64,000 nt of DNA, taken from NCBI GenBank assembly GCA_018829445.1, contig JAHJTV010000055.1:1-64000 (forward strand), read 5' to 3'. This document shows, piece after piece, positions 25,695 through 36,288 of this stretch (position 1 is the stretch's first letter; each line of letters begins with the position of its first letter). The notes under the pieces were generated by a model. The model saw only the letters and a list, made by a program, of their open reading frames with translations, was not told the DNA's origin and searched no databases. The DNA comes from a bacterium (lineage in GTDB: Bacteria; SAR324; XYD2-FULL-50-16). The position numbers were made by a program, and so were the translations under genes.

Positions 25695-27425
25695 ATGATA
25701 GTAAATTACTTTCGATTCTTCATTTTAATTTTCTGCTTTTTTTTATCAAGCCCGGTTATACAAGCCGATGAAGTTGATAACCTATACGACAAAGCTGCAG
25801 AAAAATATCACGAGTTATTATTCAAGGATACTCCTTTGCGCCAGAAAGCTGATAATTGGCTTAGAGCAATTAAACAGTTTCAGATAATTTATCAGAATTA
25901 CCCAAATCATCACAAAGCCCCAAAAGCATTATTCAGTAATGGTATGCTTTATCGCTGTCTTTATCTCTGGAATAGCAAAGAGGTCTATCTTGACAGAAGC
26001 AATATCACTTTACGCAAACTGGTCGAGGAGTTTCCAAAATCTGAATTATCAGACGACGCCCAGTTCATGATTGCCGAAAACTATGAATTGTACAAAAAGA
26101 ACAAAGATCTTGCCCAGATAGAATATGTAAGGGTTCTTGAATTGTATCCCGAAGGTTCGGCTGCGCAGAAAGCTCAACTAAAGCTAAATCAATTCCAATC
26201 AAATCCATCCATTACCTCACAACCTGATGAGAAAACGGTTTCGGCTCCGCAAGACCTGACTATTCCCCACTATGGAGGGTTACCAGAAGAAGAGAGTAAA
26301 GTTCATGACCCTGTTCTGGTTTCTAAGGTTGACTATTGGTCGACAACTGATTGGTCTCGAATGGTGATCAATACCAAGAGTGATATACGCTATAAATATC
26401 AGCTATTGAAAAAAGACGCCATCCATCCGCAAAAACGGTTTTATATCGATATTCAAAATGCCTACATCCCCAACAATTTCAAACGACATATTGCGGCTAA
26501 TGACGGATTGATAACCCAGGCCAGGATTGCTCAGTTTGATAAGGAAACCGTTCGCATTGTGCTCGATCTGGAAAGCCTGGACAAAGTAAAGGTGTTTCAT
26601 TTCAGTTTGCCCAATCAATATAAGGTCGTAATCGATATCCTGGGAACACCTTCCATACCCCAGGTCGATGAACCTCCCAAAACAACCGAAGTTACAGCAG
26701 ATGTGCACAAGGATTATGGGGACACGGCGCCAGGCGTTTCCCTCTCCAAAGTTTTGGGGCTAAAAGTCAAGACCATTGTTATAGACCCGGGACATGGGGG
26801 CAAAGACCCGGGAGCAATTGCGTTTAATACCAATGAGAAGGACCTGGCTCTAAAAATGGCATTGGAACTCAAAAAAATAATTCGGAAGAATCATCCGGAT
26901 ATCAAGGTATTGCTGACACGTTCCACAGACCGGTTTATTGAATTGGAAGCCCGTACTGCCTTTGCCAATGAGAACAAGGCAGATCTATTTTTGAGCATTC
27001 ACGTTAATGCAAGTATACGTAATCAACTGGGTGGAGTTGAGACCTACTTCCTTAATCTGACAACTGATGATGAAGCATTGAGCCTGGCTGCTAAAGAGAA
27101 TCAGACCAGTTTAAAAAGTATCAGCGATTTACAGGCTATTCTTAACGATTTGATGACAAACTCTAAGATTCAGGAATCCAAGGATTTAGCAGGAAAGATT
27201 CAAACATCACTGATAGAAACAACCGGCAAAAGTCAATACCAAATGCGAGATTTAGGAGTAAAACAAGCTCCTTTCACTGTTCTAATCGGTGCTCAAATGC
27301 CATGTGTATTAATAGAAACCGGATTTTTAACAAACCGATTGGAAAACGAATTCTTAAGAACAGCTAAATATCGTTCGATCATTACCATGGGCATCTATTA
27401 CGGACTTAAAAGCTATATGAATTAA
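25695..27425 (+). CDS. amiC: Secreted N-acetylmuramoyl-L-alanine amidase (AmiC-type) with TPR and AMIN domains
   Basis: Periplasmic Zn amidase that cuts stem peptides from glycan at division sites. The preferred ATG 25695 gives a signal peptide MIVNYFRFFILIFCFFLSSP cleaved near VIQA. The frame extends back to TTG 25476 inside mutS, but those residues look like noise. After the signal come TPR-like repeats (about 30-150), then an AMIN domain around residues 195-310 (SRMVINTKSDIRYKYQ, VRIVLDL, YKVVIDILG). Amidase_3 follows, with IVIDPGHGGKDPGAI (Zn His), the Glu of ELEARTAFAN, LFLSIHVNAS (Zn His) and VLIETGFLTN (catalytic Glu). AMIN domains target septal peptidoglycan. It is a probable target of the FtsEX-EnvC module at 45-48 kb. 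No clear ribosome binding site at the chosen start. Confidence 0.9.
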   Translation: MIVNYFRFFILIFCFFLSSPVIQADEVDNLYDKAAEKYHELLFKDTPLRQKADNWLRAIKQFQIIYQNYPNHHKAPKALFSNGMLYRCLYLWNSKEVYLDRSNITLRKLVEEFPKSELSDDAQFMIAENYELYKKNKDLAQIEYVRVLELYPEGSAAQKAQLKLNQFQSNPSITSQPDEKTVSAPQDLTIPHYGGLPEEESKVHDPVLVSKVDYWSTTDWSRMVINTKSDIRYKYQLLKKDAIHPQKRFYIDIQNAYIPNNFKRHIAANDGLITQARIAQFDKETVRIVLDLESLDKVKVFHFSLPNQYKVVIDILGTPSIPQVDEPPKTTEVTADVHKDYGDTAPGVSLSKVLGLKVKTIVIDPGHGGKDPGAIAFNTNEKDLALKMALELKKIIRKNHPDIKVLLTRSTDRFIELEARTAFANENKADLFLSIHVNASIRNQLGGVETYFLNLTTDDEALSLAAKENQTSLKSISDLQAILNDLMTNSKIQESKDLAGKIQTSLIETTGKSQYQMRDLGVKQAPFTVLIGAQMPCVLIETGFLTNRLENEFLRTAKYRSIITMGIYYGLKSYMN

Positions 27426-27448
27426 TTGCTATTCAGGTGCGATTAGAA

Positions 27449-29437
27449 TTACCGTTCGCTTTGGAAAGGTTCATCCAATAAATCTGCTTCATCCATTTCC
27501 TGCTCCAGCTTTTCCACCACTGGAACGATGATCTTTTGCATCACCTTCAAATTAACAAAATCCAACTCTGAGTTGTATTTTCGGATAAGCCAGAAGGGTA
27601 GATCAAAAATGTTTTGACATAATGTCCAGATATTGTCCCCTCTTTTTATTTCATAGATGGAGATCGATTCAATTTTGTAAGCGTTTAAAAAGTCTTCTTC
27701 AAACTCTTTGTGATATTCATACCGTTTTTCCTCAAACTGTTCTTTGTTCACTTTGTCTAATGGAATGATGATCTGGTCATTAAACTCAATCATCTTGCCA
27801 TATTGCCGTCCATTGACCATTCTGATTTGCTGAGTAGACACATTTAACCAATCTGCATAATGGCCCAGGGTTTCACCAGTATCAACTTGAATGATACCAT
27901 AGACATGGTTGTTTTTCTCAAATGACCTCTGCACAGTTAAATTCCCTGTAACAACAGAAAGATTGATGTTCTTCACCAATTTAAAATTCCCATTGTCCAT
28001 GACTTGTACCTGGGGAAAACCATTACTGTTAATTCGGTCGGAAGCGACTGTTTGCGGTTTCTCAATCAAACTGACTTTTACGGGTTCGGAATGTTCTAAT
28101 GCCAACTGCAGAGCATCTTCAGTGGTTGGAATACGAAGATTCTGTCCAACGTAAATGGTGGCCCGGTAATCCAGGTTGTTCGCCCAGATCAGATCCTGCA
28201 GGGAGATCCCATGTTGTCGGGCGATCGAGCCCGCAACATCTCCCTTTTGAACATAATAAAAACGGCTTCGTTTCTGTTTCTGCTCAAACATATCAGAAGG
28301 CATTTTGAGAGACAGTTCCTTCATCAGCTCTGAATTCGGTAGTTTTAATCTGTATCCTTTGGGTATGTATTTCTGCTCTTTAAAAACAGGATCTCTTAAA
28401 GCCGGGTTGAGGAGCTTTATGGTTTTTGGATCGATTCTAAAATGGTTTGCAACCTTTGAAACCGACACAAAATCTGGTAGCTCAATTTCTATAGTTGATA
28501 CGGGTTCACTTAACTCAAGTTCTCCAAAGTATTTTTCATGATTTTTTGCGATTTCTCTGGCTGCCAGAAACTCCGAATAGAAGTTTTTAGATGCAAATTT
28601 GAATCGTCTACCTTCATATTCGTTAATAATAGTCTCATAGTCTCCCTTTTCCTTTTTGGCTTTTAGCATGCTGTTCACTCCATGATTGTAAGCCGTCAAT
28701 GCTAGAGCCCAACTTCCCAGCTTCTCATAATTCTGTTTGAGGAATTTAGCTGCGGCATGGGCAGATAAAATTGGATCGCGACGCTCATCCACCGTATAAT
28801 CAATCAACATGTACCGTTTTCCGGTGCCATGGGTAAATTGCCAAATACCGGCTGCTCCGAACTTGCTGTAAGCATTGTAGTTAAAAGAGGACTCCACATG
28901 GGGCAGATAGGCTAAATCTTCAGGAAGGTCATGATTTTTAAAAATAGTCTTTATCTTGTTAAGGTATTGATTTGATCTAATAATACCCTGTTTGAAACGA
29001 TCACTTTGACCCCGCTGAAATCTGATGTTATCCATGGCTTCTAGCAATACAAGTGGGTCTTGATCGGGACCGAACAGTTCGTAAACCTTACTTTCGATGG
29101 GCGTTTCAGGCTTTTGTCCTTTGGCGAACTTTTCCAACATCATGCTGTACTTCTTTTTTGTTTGTTTCAGAAGGTTTCTGTTGTATCGACTGGAACCCCT
29201 CTCAGACTGCGGCTTTAAATCAACAACTTCATAAACGATATTCAAATTATCCGCATCATGTATCAAACCTTGTTGGGTATGATGCATGGTATAGACCTTC
29301 ATCCAGAAGTCAATGTTGGGCTTGATACTGTTATAAACAGGAAATGTTTCAGGGGAATTGGCTGATAATTGGGAACAAAAGAAGCTAAAGAAAATCAGCA
29401 AAAGGATTTTCCGGAAATCTATTAAAAGAAATTTCAT
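27449..29437 (-). CDS. mltD: MltD-like membrane-bound lytic murein transglycosylase with LysM repeats
   Basis: Cuts the MurNAc-GlcNAc bond to form 1,6-anhydro ends. ATG 29437 gives a signal peptide MKFLLIDFRKILLLIFFSFF ending near QLSA. The frame runs on to 29482, but the extra 15 residues are not plausible. There is no lipobox Cys, unlike E. coli MltD. The SLT domain has the catalytic Glu in LPHVESSFNYNAYSKFGAAG, with IWQFTHGTG and ALALTAYNHG. Three LysM-like modules follow: FYYVQKGDVAGSIARQHG..., VYGIIQVDTGETLGHYAD... and IYEIKRGDNIWTLCQNI.... About 662 residues. Its end faces amiC with only 23 bases between stops, so two cell-wall enzymes converge. It is likely transcribed with the two genes upstream. 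Confidence 0.9.
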   Translation of the reverse strand: MKFLLIDFRKILLLIFFSFFCSQLSANSPETFPVYNSIKPNIDFWMKVYTMHHTQQGLIHDADNLNIVYEVVDLKPQSERGSSRYNRNLLKQTKKKYSMMLEKFAKGQKPETPIESKVYELFGPDQDPLVLLEAMDNIRFQRGQSDRFKQGIIRSNQYLNKIKTIFKNHDLPEDLAYLPHVESSFNYNAYSKFGAAGIWQFTHGTGKRYMLIDYTVDERRDPILSAHAAAKFLKQNYEKLGSWALALTAYNHGVNSMLKAKKEKGDYETIINEYEGRRFKFASKNFYSEFLAAREIAKNHEKYFGELELSEPVSTIEIELPDFVSVSKVANHFRIDPKTIKLLNPALRDPVFKEQKYIPKGYRLKLPNSELMKELSLKMPSDMFEQKQKRSRFYYVQKGDVAGSIARQHGISLQDLIWANNLDYRATIYVGQNLRIPTTEDALQLALEHSEPVKVSLIEKPQTVASDRINSNGFPQVQVMDNGNFKLVKNINLSVVTGNLTVQRSFEKNNHVYGIIQVDTGETLGHYADWLNVSTQQIRMVNGRQYGKMIEFNDQIIIPLDKVNKEQFEEKRYEYHKEFEEDFLNAYKIESISIYEIKRGDNIWTLCQNIFDLPFWLIRKYNSELDFVNLKVMQKIIVPVVEKLEQEMDEADLLDEPFQSER

Positions 29438-29541
29438 AACAATATCTAACCTTAGTTTTTCAGAGTTGTTTCCCCGCCGCATTTCGCGGGAGAGTCTGTT
29501 TATGTATATTGACCATGCAGGTCTTGAGTCCGGTATCTTTA

Positions 29542-30138
29542 TCAGGACTCCTGATCACTGAAAAACTCAGCCATCTCTTCAAGATATTCTTTGAATTTGC
29601 TAGGAACATTGTCTAAAGGTTTGATCCTACTTTGTAAACGATTGATTAGTTTCAGATTTTGTTCATGGAAGTTCTGATCCGGTGTTTGTGTTTCCTCCTG
29701 AATCATCTTTTTAAATTTTCTGGCCAGGCTAGGTCCTGATTGACCTTTGTCCAGGGCTGAGGATCGCAACTCCGAGTAAAAATCCGGACTGCAATTGTCA
29801 TCACTTTTTGCTTTCTGCAATACAGCGACTGCATCCAAATCCAAGTTGTTTTGCAGATTGGAATGTTTAAAAATTTCTGGATCCTCCTTTGTCATAAAAA
29901 AATAGGCGTTGGTCAACTTCATCGCCGTCAGTTTTTTAATACGAATCTCCTCTCTGCAATAATCCTCAAAACTCTTAAACCCCCATTCTTGGTATAATTT
30001 GTCTGACGCTACCTTGGTTAGATGTTCGCCAAATTGAATCCAATTTGATTTGAATACCTTTGCCGATTGAACAAGCTGAGTTCGATAAGAGTTTAGGTCG
30101 ACTCTTTTTACATTTTCTTCTGTGGAGTTGTTAGACAT
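29542..30138 (-). CDS. Unrecognised helical protein (198 aa)
   Basis: No family assigned. Soluble and mostly helical. The most conserved-looking part is the segment from WGFKSFEDYCREE through IRIKKLTAMKLTNAYFF, the kind of short helical segment seen in some DNA-associated or plasmid-type proteins. The C-terminal half is Lys/Gln-rich with an acidic end. It lies 57 bases after the exonuclease gene and about 100 bases before mltD on the same strand, so a three-gene transcript is possible. A role alongside the exonuclease is only a guess. Confidence 0.7.
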   Translation of the reverse strand: MSNNSTEENVKRVDLNSYRTQLVQSAKVFKSNWIQFGEHLTKVASDKLYQEWGFKSFEDYCREEIRIKKLTAMKLTNAYFFMTKEDPEIFKHSNLQNNLDLDAVAVLQKAKSDDNCSPDFYSELRSSALDKGQSGPSLARKFKKMIQEETQTPDQNFHEQNLKLINRLQSRIKPLDNVPSKFKEYLEEMAEFFSDQES

Positions 30139-30195
30139 ACTTTTATTATTATTAATATTGTTTAAGACTGCGAGAATTAACTTGATTGATCAATT

Positions 30196-31086
30196 TTATG
30201 GTTTCGCGATAGAAAATTCTACTCCACTTTGGGCACGATTAACAAGTTGTGTGAGGCTGTTCCACTTTTTTAAATATGTTTTCAAATGGTTACGACCGTC
30301 CTTGTCCGATTCGCTTTCAAGGAGTTTTTTAACCTTTTCCTGCTCCTGCTTGTATTGCACAGACGAAAAGAATCCGGCAAAATGAGCTGTTTTCAACCAT
30401 AGCAGGTATGTAGTAAGCGCATCATATTCATTGTAGGCAACAATTTTTTCCATCTCGCCATTCAACCATAATGATGCAACTTGATTCCCATCGATTTCAA
30501 TCTTTCCCGGAATTCCTGCTGCGGTGGCAATTTCATGCAAAGATGGGGCTGCTTTTCCCCAACTTCCGACGATCTCCATTAGATCAATGTTAAACTCACT
30601 CCCCCTGGCAAAATAATCCACCCCTTCCCAGGGCTTTGCCGGCCTGTGGCAAAATTCAGGAGCTTGATTGCCATTAATTATGGCTCGCTGTATTAATATT
30701 TTGATATCAGAGGAATGAGAATTATAACCGATCAATTGAGGTTTATGCTGTCCGATGGCATTTAAAAAGGAATCCAAAATCACTGATTCCACGCACTCTT
30801 CAGGATTTTGAGGATAATGGGGAAGAGAAAGGAGTCGCACTTTAGCTTCACCATTAACAATAGTCCTGATCACTGCAGAAATAGAAACAATCCTGCATAA
30901 AACCGTTTTCAAAAAGGGCATGGGGTCATCATCGGTTGCCCCTCCCTCTTTCCACATGTTTTCAATAACCTCCCTATCAGACATCGATTCAGGATAATCA
31001 TAGGCGGCTCTTCCGGACAGGGGATCAGGAACCCATTCACAATCAAAAACCCAGACTTTTTCATGGACTGTTTTAAACATAGACAA
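30196..31086 (-). CDS. Predicted 3'-5' exonuclease, DEDDy superfamily (PolB-exonuclease-related)
   Basis: Probable single-strand 3'-5' DNA exonuclease resembling the proofreading domain of family B polymerases. The first acidic motif is FDCEWVPD (D15, E17). The second is LIGYNSHSSDIKILIQRA, with Asp in place after the Asn. The third is IVAYNEYDALTTYLLW, the Tyr-x3-Asp type. A FNIDLMEIVG segment and APSLHEIATAAGIPGK match the middle of this stand-alone exonuclease group. 296 residues; no polymerase domain. Biological role in this group is not established. The gene opens the minus-strand group with the 198-aa protein. Confidence 0.85.
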   Translation of the reverse strand: MSMFKTVHEKVWVFDCEWVPDPLSGRAAYDYPESMSDREVIENMWKEGGATDDDPMPFLKTVLCRIVSISAVIRTIVNGEAKVRLLSLPHYPQNPEECVESVILDSFLNAIGQHKPQLIGYNSHSSDIKILIQRAIINGNQAPEFCHRPAKPWEGVDYFARGSEFNIDLMEIVGSWGKAAPSLHEIATAAGIPGKIEIDGNQVASLWLNGEMEKIVAYNEYDALTTYLLWLKTAHFAGFFSSVQYKQEQEKVKKLLESESDKDGRNHLKTYLKKWNSLTQLVNRAQSGVEFSIAKP

Positions 31087-31638
31087 AACCGGTTAATCAC
31101 CTAAGTGTGTCACTTAAAAACCTTGATATTCAAAATATACCATTCATGACACCCTGAAAGGATTGTGTCTGAACGCCTAAATCATCTTTCTATTACATTG
31201 ACATTTCAGCACAATGACAAAGTCCCTTGTGCTCTCTCAGACAAATGGCATTCCATTGAAACACCTGTAAAAACCAAATCATAGAATCCTAAAGAAAATA
31301 AACTCTCTTACCGGAGAGGAATAACGTGTCACCTATTCAATACAAATTCAAGTAGATGATTTCTGCCATGTTCCAGATTCACGATAGAAATCAGAAAAAT
31401 TGATTAACTATCACTGAAGATTAAAAATGTTTGAAAACAAGGGGGTGTTTGTGTTTTAATAGAGGAATTGAATGACCGAATCGGTTGATGTCAAATAGAA
31501 ATGATATTTTTACAGTACCGATCTTGGTTTAGATGGAAAAAATCAAGAGATTGTGGCTCATTCAGAAAATTCCTAGGTTGATATAGAATCGCATTTTATC
31601 GATTTCTACGGAATTCCTGTTTAAATTTGCAAAAATTC
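31087..31638. other. Long intergenic region upstream of rpoB, distal part
   Basis: 552 bases with no accepted gene, tRNA or ribosomal protein remnant. Short hairpins occur: GCACAA...TTGTGC near 31209-31232 and CTCTC...GAGAG near 31304-31319. The exonuclease promoter should lie near its left end. Confidence 0.4.
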
Positions 31639-31668
31639 TTGACATATAACAAGCTGGACAGTTATCAT
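31639..31668 (+). promoter_or_regulatory. Candidate sigma-70 promoter of the rpoB operon
   Basis: TTGACA (31639-31644), an 18-base spacer, and TATCAT (31663-31668) match the housekeeping consensus 6/6 and 5/6. Transcription would start near 31675, giving a leader of about 340 bases before rpoB. That leader (31675-32014) holds no ORF I accept. It could carry post-transcriptional control, but no known leader structure was recognised. Confidence 0.55.
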
Positions 31669-32014
31669 TTAAAGTTAACATTTCAGAAAAATTAGAAATT
31701 CTGTTTCAAGACAAAAACATGAATTTTACCTGCCTAATAATAAAAGACAGCTGTTATCAAAAATCCCACTTACATTCACAGACTTGCTATATCAAACGGT
31801 TATATAGAGGGAAACCCATCAAGGGGCGACTACTTTGTATTTATTGCTAACATTGATATAAATCGCTGCATGGCGGTAGATTTTAAATTTATCCACGATC
31901 GAAAATAACAAGAAAATAGATTATGGATAGGAGTTGGTTCGTTATTTTTTATTACTGATCTCAATTAATTGAATAGGTTATAACTAGAATCCGTATTCCC
32001 CAAAGAGTGAAAAA

Positions 32015-35000
32015 ATGTATAAATATCCGCATATTCAAAGATTTCGTGTTGATTTTGGAAAAATTCAGTCAATTATTGATCCACCACCGTTATTAAAAAT
32101 ACAAAAGGATTCGTACGATTGGTTTCTGCAAAAAGACGTTGCACCTGAAAATAGGAAAAATCAGGGATGGGAAGCGGTATTTACATCGGTATTTCCGATT
32201 TCCGATTTTGGCGGGACCTGTACCTTGGAATATGTTTCATATCGTCTTGGAGAGCCAAAATACGATGAAATAGAGTGTAAAATCAGGGGAGTAACATATG
32301 CAGCCCCCATTCGTGTTTCGTTGCGTCTGATTATCTGGGAAAAGGATGAAAAGACGGAACAACGGCGGATCCATGACATCAAGGAACAGGAGATCTATTT
32401 AGGAGAATTCCCCCTGATGACAGAAACGGGGTCCTTCATAGTAAATGGAACTGAAAGAGTTATTGTCAGCCAACTTCATAAATCATCCGGAGTATTTTTT
32501 AATCATGATAAGGGTAAAACGCATGCCAGCGGAAAATTGCTATACTCCGCCAGTATCATTCCCCAACGAGGATCATGGATCGATTTTGAGTTTGATGCAA
32601 AGGACCTTTTATTTGTAAGAATTGATAGACGCAGGAAGTTTTTGGCGTCTGTGTTTTTAAAAGCCCTTACGTTTTCTCAGAAAGATGATAAAAATCCTGA
32701 ACCATACACCGACAGAGATCTTCTCGATCAGTTTTACTACACTGAAACCATCATACTCAAGAAATCTTTCAATAAGGATGAAGAGGCGTGGGAGTTTGAA
32801 AAATATTTCGATCCCCAGTCATCTCAAAACCAGAGAGCGGTCGATGACATCCTGGAACCGGGAACCGACCAGGTAATTGTTGCAAAAGGTAAAAAAATCT
32901 CAAAATCATCCATAAGGAAGATTCAGGAAGTTGGGATTACTGTTATCCCTACCAACTTAGAAGATGTTGTGGGTCGTTTTTCACTCGATGAAGTTAAGGA
33001 TAAGAACGGCGATGTTATCATCAGTACCAATGCAGTCGTAACCAAAGATACGGTTCAGAAGTTAATAGATAATGAAGTTGATGAGATAACCCTTTTATTC
33101 ATTGGGAACAAAACGATTGGCTCTGCCTTTCGCAACACATTGGCAGCTGATAAGGTTAAAACTCCTGAAGAAGCGATCATCGAAATTTATAAAAAAATGA
33201 AGCCGGGTGATCCGCCAACTTTGGAAGTTGCTAAAAGTATGTTGCAGAACATGTTTTTCAGGCCTGAACGTTACGATTTGTCTCGTGTTGGACGGATGAA
33301 AATCAACAAGAAGCTTGGATTGGATGTCGACCTGGATTATACCATTCTGGCTGATGAGGATATTTTTGCAGTAGTTGAATACCTTTTGAGAGTAAAAGAT
33401 GGGGCTGGTGGAACAATAGATGATATCGATCATCTGGGTAACAGGAGAGTAAGAGGGGTCGGGGAACTTTTGGAAAACCAGGTTCGGATTGGCTTGGTTC
33501 GGATGGAGAGGGCAATCAAGGAAAGGATGTCGCTTCAAGAGACCGAAACCATGATGCTGCATGACATTGTAAACTCCAAACCCGTTTCTGCGGTTATCAA
33601 CGAGTTTTTTGGCAGCAGCCAGCTTTCCCAATTTATGGATCAGACGAATCCGCTATCTGAGATTACCCACAAAAGAAGGTTAAGTGCATTGGGGCCGGGT
33701 GGTCTTACCAGGGAACGTGCCGGTTTTGAAGTTCGGGATGTCCATACTTCCCACTATGGCAGGATTTGTCCGGTGGAAACACCTGAAGGCCCAAATATTG
33801 GTCTTATTTCATCCATTGCAACTTATGCGCGGTTAAACGAGTTCGGTTTCATTGAAACTCCCTATCGCAAAGTAGAAGGGTCGGGGATGGCTGATCAGAT
33901 TGACTATCTATCAGCAATTGATGAGGGCAAATTTAAGATTGCCCAAGCTAATGCGCCGATTGATGAAGATGGGAAATTTATCAGGGATATAGTAAAGGCG
34001 AGGCTCGATGGTGAATTTAAAATGATCAGGAAGGAAGAAATTGATTATATTGACGTTTCTCCAAAACAGCTGGTATCAGTAGCCGCATCCCTGATTCCTT
34101 TTCTGGAACATGATGATGCCAACCGGGCTTTGATGGGATCAAACATGCAGCGACAAGCTGTTCCGGTAGTCACACCGGAAGCGCCGTTTGTGGGAACCGG
34201 TATTGAGTATCAGGTTGCACATGATTCCGGTTCCTGTATTATTGCTCGTCGATCAGGAATTGTTGATCGGGTTGATGCTGAAAGAATCGTCATTGAAGCA
34301 GAAGTTGATCTTTCATCCGATCAATCAGCCGTTGAAGCCAACGTAGATATTTATCATTTAAGAAAATACAATCGATCCAATCAAAACACCTGTGTTAACC
34401 AACGTCCCATTGTCAATGTCGGCAATCGTGTTGAAACCGGTCAGATAATTGCTGACGGATGTAGTTGTGATAATGGTGAACTTGCTTTAGGACAAAATAT
34501 CCTGATCGCATTTATGCCTTGGCATGGTTACAACTATGAAGATTCGATACTTTGTAGTGAGAGATTGTTGCATGCTGACAGGTTTACATCGGTGCATATT
34601 GAAGAGCTTGAAGTTCTGGCCAGGGATACTAAACTTGGCAAGGAACTGATCACCAGGGATATTCCGAATGTGAGTGAATACGCGTTACGAAACCTGGATG
34701 CTTCCGGTATAATTAGAATAGGAAGTTATGTTAAATCGGGTGACATTCTGGTTGGAAAGACCACTCCCAAAGGTGAAATGCAGTTGAATCCCGAGGAGAA
34801 ACTGCTAAGGGCTATATTTGGTGAAAAAGCGGGTGATGTTCGAGATACTTCCCTGAGAGTTCCGCAGGGAATTCAAGGTGTAACCATAGACGTTAAGGTT
34901 TTCAATCGAAGAGGTGTTGAAAAGGATGAACGGACCAAAGAGATTGAGGCAGCGACTTTACAGAAGATAGATGATGATTACTACAATGAAGTCAGAATCG

Positions 35001-36202
35001 TAAAGAATAATCTGATCGCAAAGGCTATGCCCTTGCTTGAAAATCAGAAGCTGGTACACAACATCCTTTCTCCAACAACCCATGAAATTCTGGTTCAGAC
35101 AGGCGAATCTCTTGATATCGAAAAATTCAGGAAAATTCCGACAGAGGCCTGGCGAGACATCGTCATTGAAGATCAAGATCTGAATAGCCGGATTCAGATC
35201 ATGCTGAGAAATGCTTTCTCACAATTGGAACTATTGACGAATATCCATGAAAGCAAAAAAGAGCATGAAAGCAGAACCGATGATCTTCAACCCGGTGTTA
35301 TCAGGGCTATCAAAGTATACATCGCCATGAAACGACGGTTATCTGTTGGTGACAAAATGGCCGGACGTCATGGAAATAAAGGTGTGATCTCCAGAATTAT
35401 ACCAATTGAAGAGATGCCGTATCAAAAAGATGGAACTCCTGTGGACATCGTGTTGAATCCATTAGGGGTACCTTCTCGGATGAATGTTGGCCAGGTGTTG
35501 GAAACCCATCTTGGGTTGGCCGCAAAGGGCTTAGGTGATAAATTTAATGCCCTTTTGGAAGCAATGTCACCGGTAAATGAGATCCGCAGTTTTCTGAAGA
35601 ATATCTATCAAAAGGAGTTTGTGATTAACCACATCGATTCACTGAATGATGAGGAATTGATGAATTTCGCACGAAAATATAAAGATGGATTCTACTTCGC
35701 AACACCTGTTTTTGATGGAGCCCATGAAGATGACATCCACCGCATGTTGGCTATATCGGGTTTGGATAAAAACGCCCAGATGGAACTCTATGACGGAAGG
35801 ACCGGGGATAAATTCGATCAGAAAATCACGGTTGGTTATCTGTATATGATGAAATTGCATCATCTGGTTGATGACAAACTGCATGCCAGGTCAATTGGAC
35901 CGTATTCACTTGTAACCCAACAGCCATTGGGTGGAAAGGCTCAATTTGGAGGCCAACGTTTCGGAGAAATGGAAGTGTGGGCTTTGGAAGCATATGGTGC
36001 GGCTTATACTCTTCGTGAGTTATTAACGGTCAAATCGGACGATACAGCAGGAAGGAATAAAATTTACGAATCGATTGTCAAGGGTAAACATGACAACAAA
36101 TCAGGGATACCGGAAGCGTTTAAGGTATTGATTAATGAATTGAAATCTTTGTGTTTGGACTTTGAGTTAATCCGCGAAGAAGGTTTCCTCGAAGACATCT
36201 AA
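32015..36202 (+). CDS. rpoB: RNA polymerase beta subunit
   Basis: Catalytic core subunit of RNA polymerase. 1395 residues, in the usual bacterial range. It starts [20 protein letters not shown]. The rifampicin-binding cluster begins at residue 533 ([20 protein letters not shown], then [18 protein letters not shown]). The Asp, His and Ser positions most often mutated in resistant strains are wild type. [31 protein letters not shown] and the end [24 protein letters not shown] are conserved. An AGAGTG ribosome binding site precedes the ATG. The rplKAJL genes normally found just upstream are absent. Confidence 0.99.
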   Translation: MYKYPHIQRFRVDFGKIQSIIDPPPLLKIQKDSYDWFLQKDVAPENRKNQGWEAVFTSVFPISDFGGTCTLEYVSYRLGEPKYDEIECKIRGVTYAAPIRVSLRLIIWEKDEKTEQRRIHDIKEQEIYLGEFPLMTETGSFIVNGTERVIVSQLHKSSGVFFNHDKGKTHASGKLLYSASIIPQRGSWIDFEFDAKDLLFVRIDRRRKFLASVFLKALTFSQKDDKNPEPYTDRDLLDQFYYTETIILKKSFNKDEEAWEFEKYFDPQSSQNQRAVDDILEPGTDQVIVAKGKKISKSSIRKIQEVGITVIPTNLEDVVGRFSLDEVKDKNGDVIISTNAVVTKDTVQKLIDNEVDEITLLFIGNKTIGSAFRNTLAADKVKTPEEAIIEIYKKMKPGDPPTLEVAKSMLQNMFFRPERYDLSRVGRMKINKKLGLDVDLDYTILADEDIFAVVEYLLRVKDGAGGTIDDIDHLGNRRVRGVGELLENQVRIGLVRMERAIKERMSLQETETMMLHDIVNSKPVSAVINEFFGSSQLSQFMDQTNPLSEITHKRRLSALGPGGLTRERAGFEVRDVHTSHYGRICPVETPEGPNIGLISSIATYARLNEFGFIETPYRKVEGSGMADQIDYLSAIDEGKFKIAQANAPIDEDGKFIRDIVKARLDGEFKMIRKEEIDYIDVSPKQLVSVAASLIPFLEHDDANRALMGSNMQRQAVPVVTPEAPFVGTGIEYQVAHDSGSCIIARRSGIVDRVDAERIVIEAEVDLSSDQSAVEANVDIYHLRKYNRSNQNTCVNQRPIVNVGNRVETGQIIADGCSCDNGELALGQNILIAFMPWHGYNYEDSILCSERLLHADRFTSVHIEELEVLARDTKLGKELITRDIPNVSEYALRNLDASGIIRIGSYVKSGDILVGKTTPKGEMQLNPEEKLLRAIFGEKAGDVRDTSLRVPQGIQGVTIDVKVFNRRGVEKDERTKEIEAATLQKIDDDYYNEVRIVKNNLIAKAMPLLENQKLVHNILSPTTHEILVQTGESLDIEKFRKIPTEAWRDIVIEDQDLNSRIQIMLRNAFSQLELLTNIHESKKEHESRTDDLQPGVIRAIKVYIAMKRRLSVGDKMAGRHGNKGVISRIIPIEEMPYQKDGTPVDIVLNPLGVPSRMNVGQVLETHLGLAAKGLGDKFNALLEAMSPVNEIRSFLKNIYQKEFVINHIDSLNDEELMNFARKYKDGFYFATPVFDGAHEDDIHRMLAISGLDKNAQMELYDGRTGDKFDQKITVGYLYMMKLHHLVDDKLHARSIGPYSLVTQQPLGGKAQFGGQRFGEMEVWALEAYGAAYTLRELLTVKSDDTAGRNKIYESIVKGKHDNKSGIPEAFKVLINELKSLCLDFELIREEGFLEDI

Positions 36203-36288
36203 TTTGGTTAACGAAACCAATACTTACTATATAAAGAACATCGTAATTAAACGTATTATTTTTAGACTTATTAGACTGGGAGGTTCTT

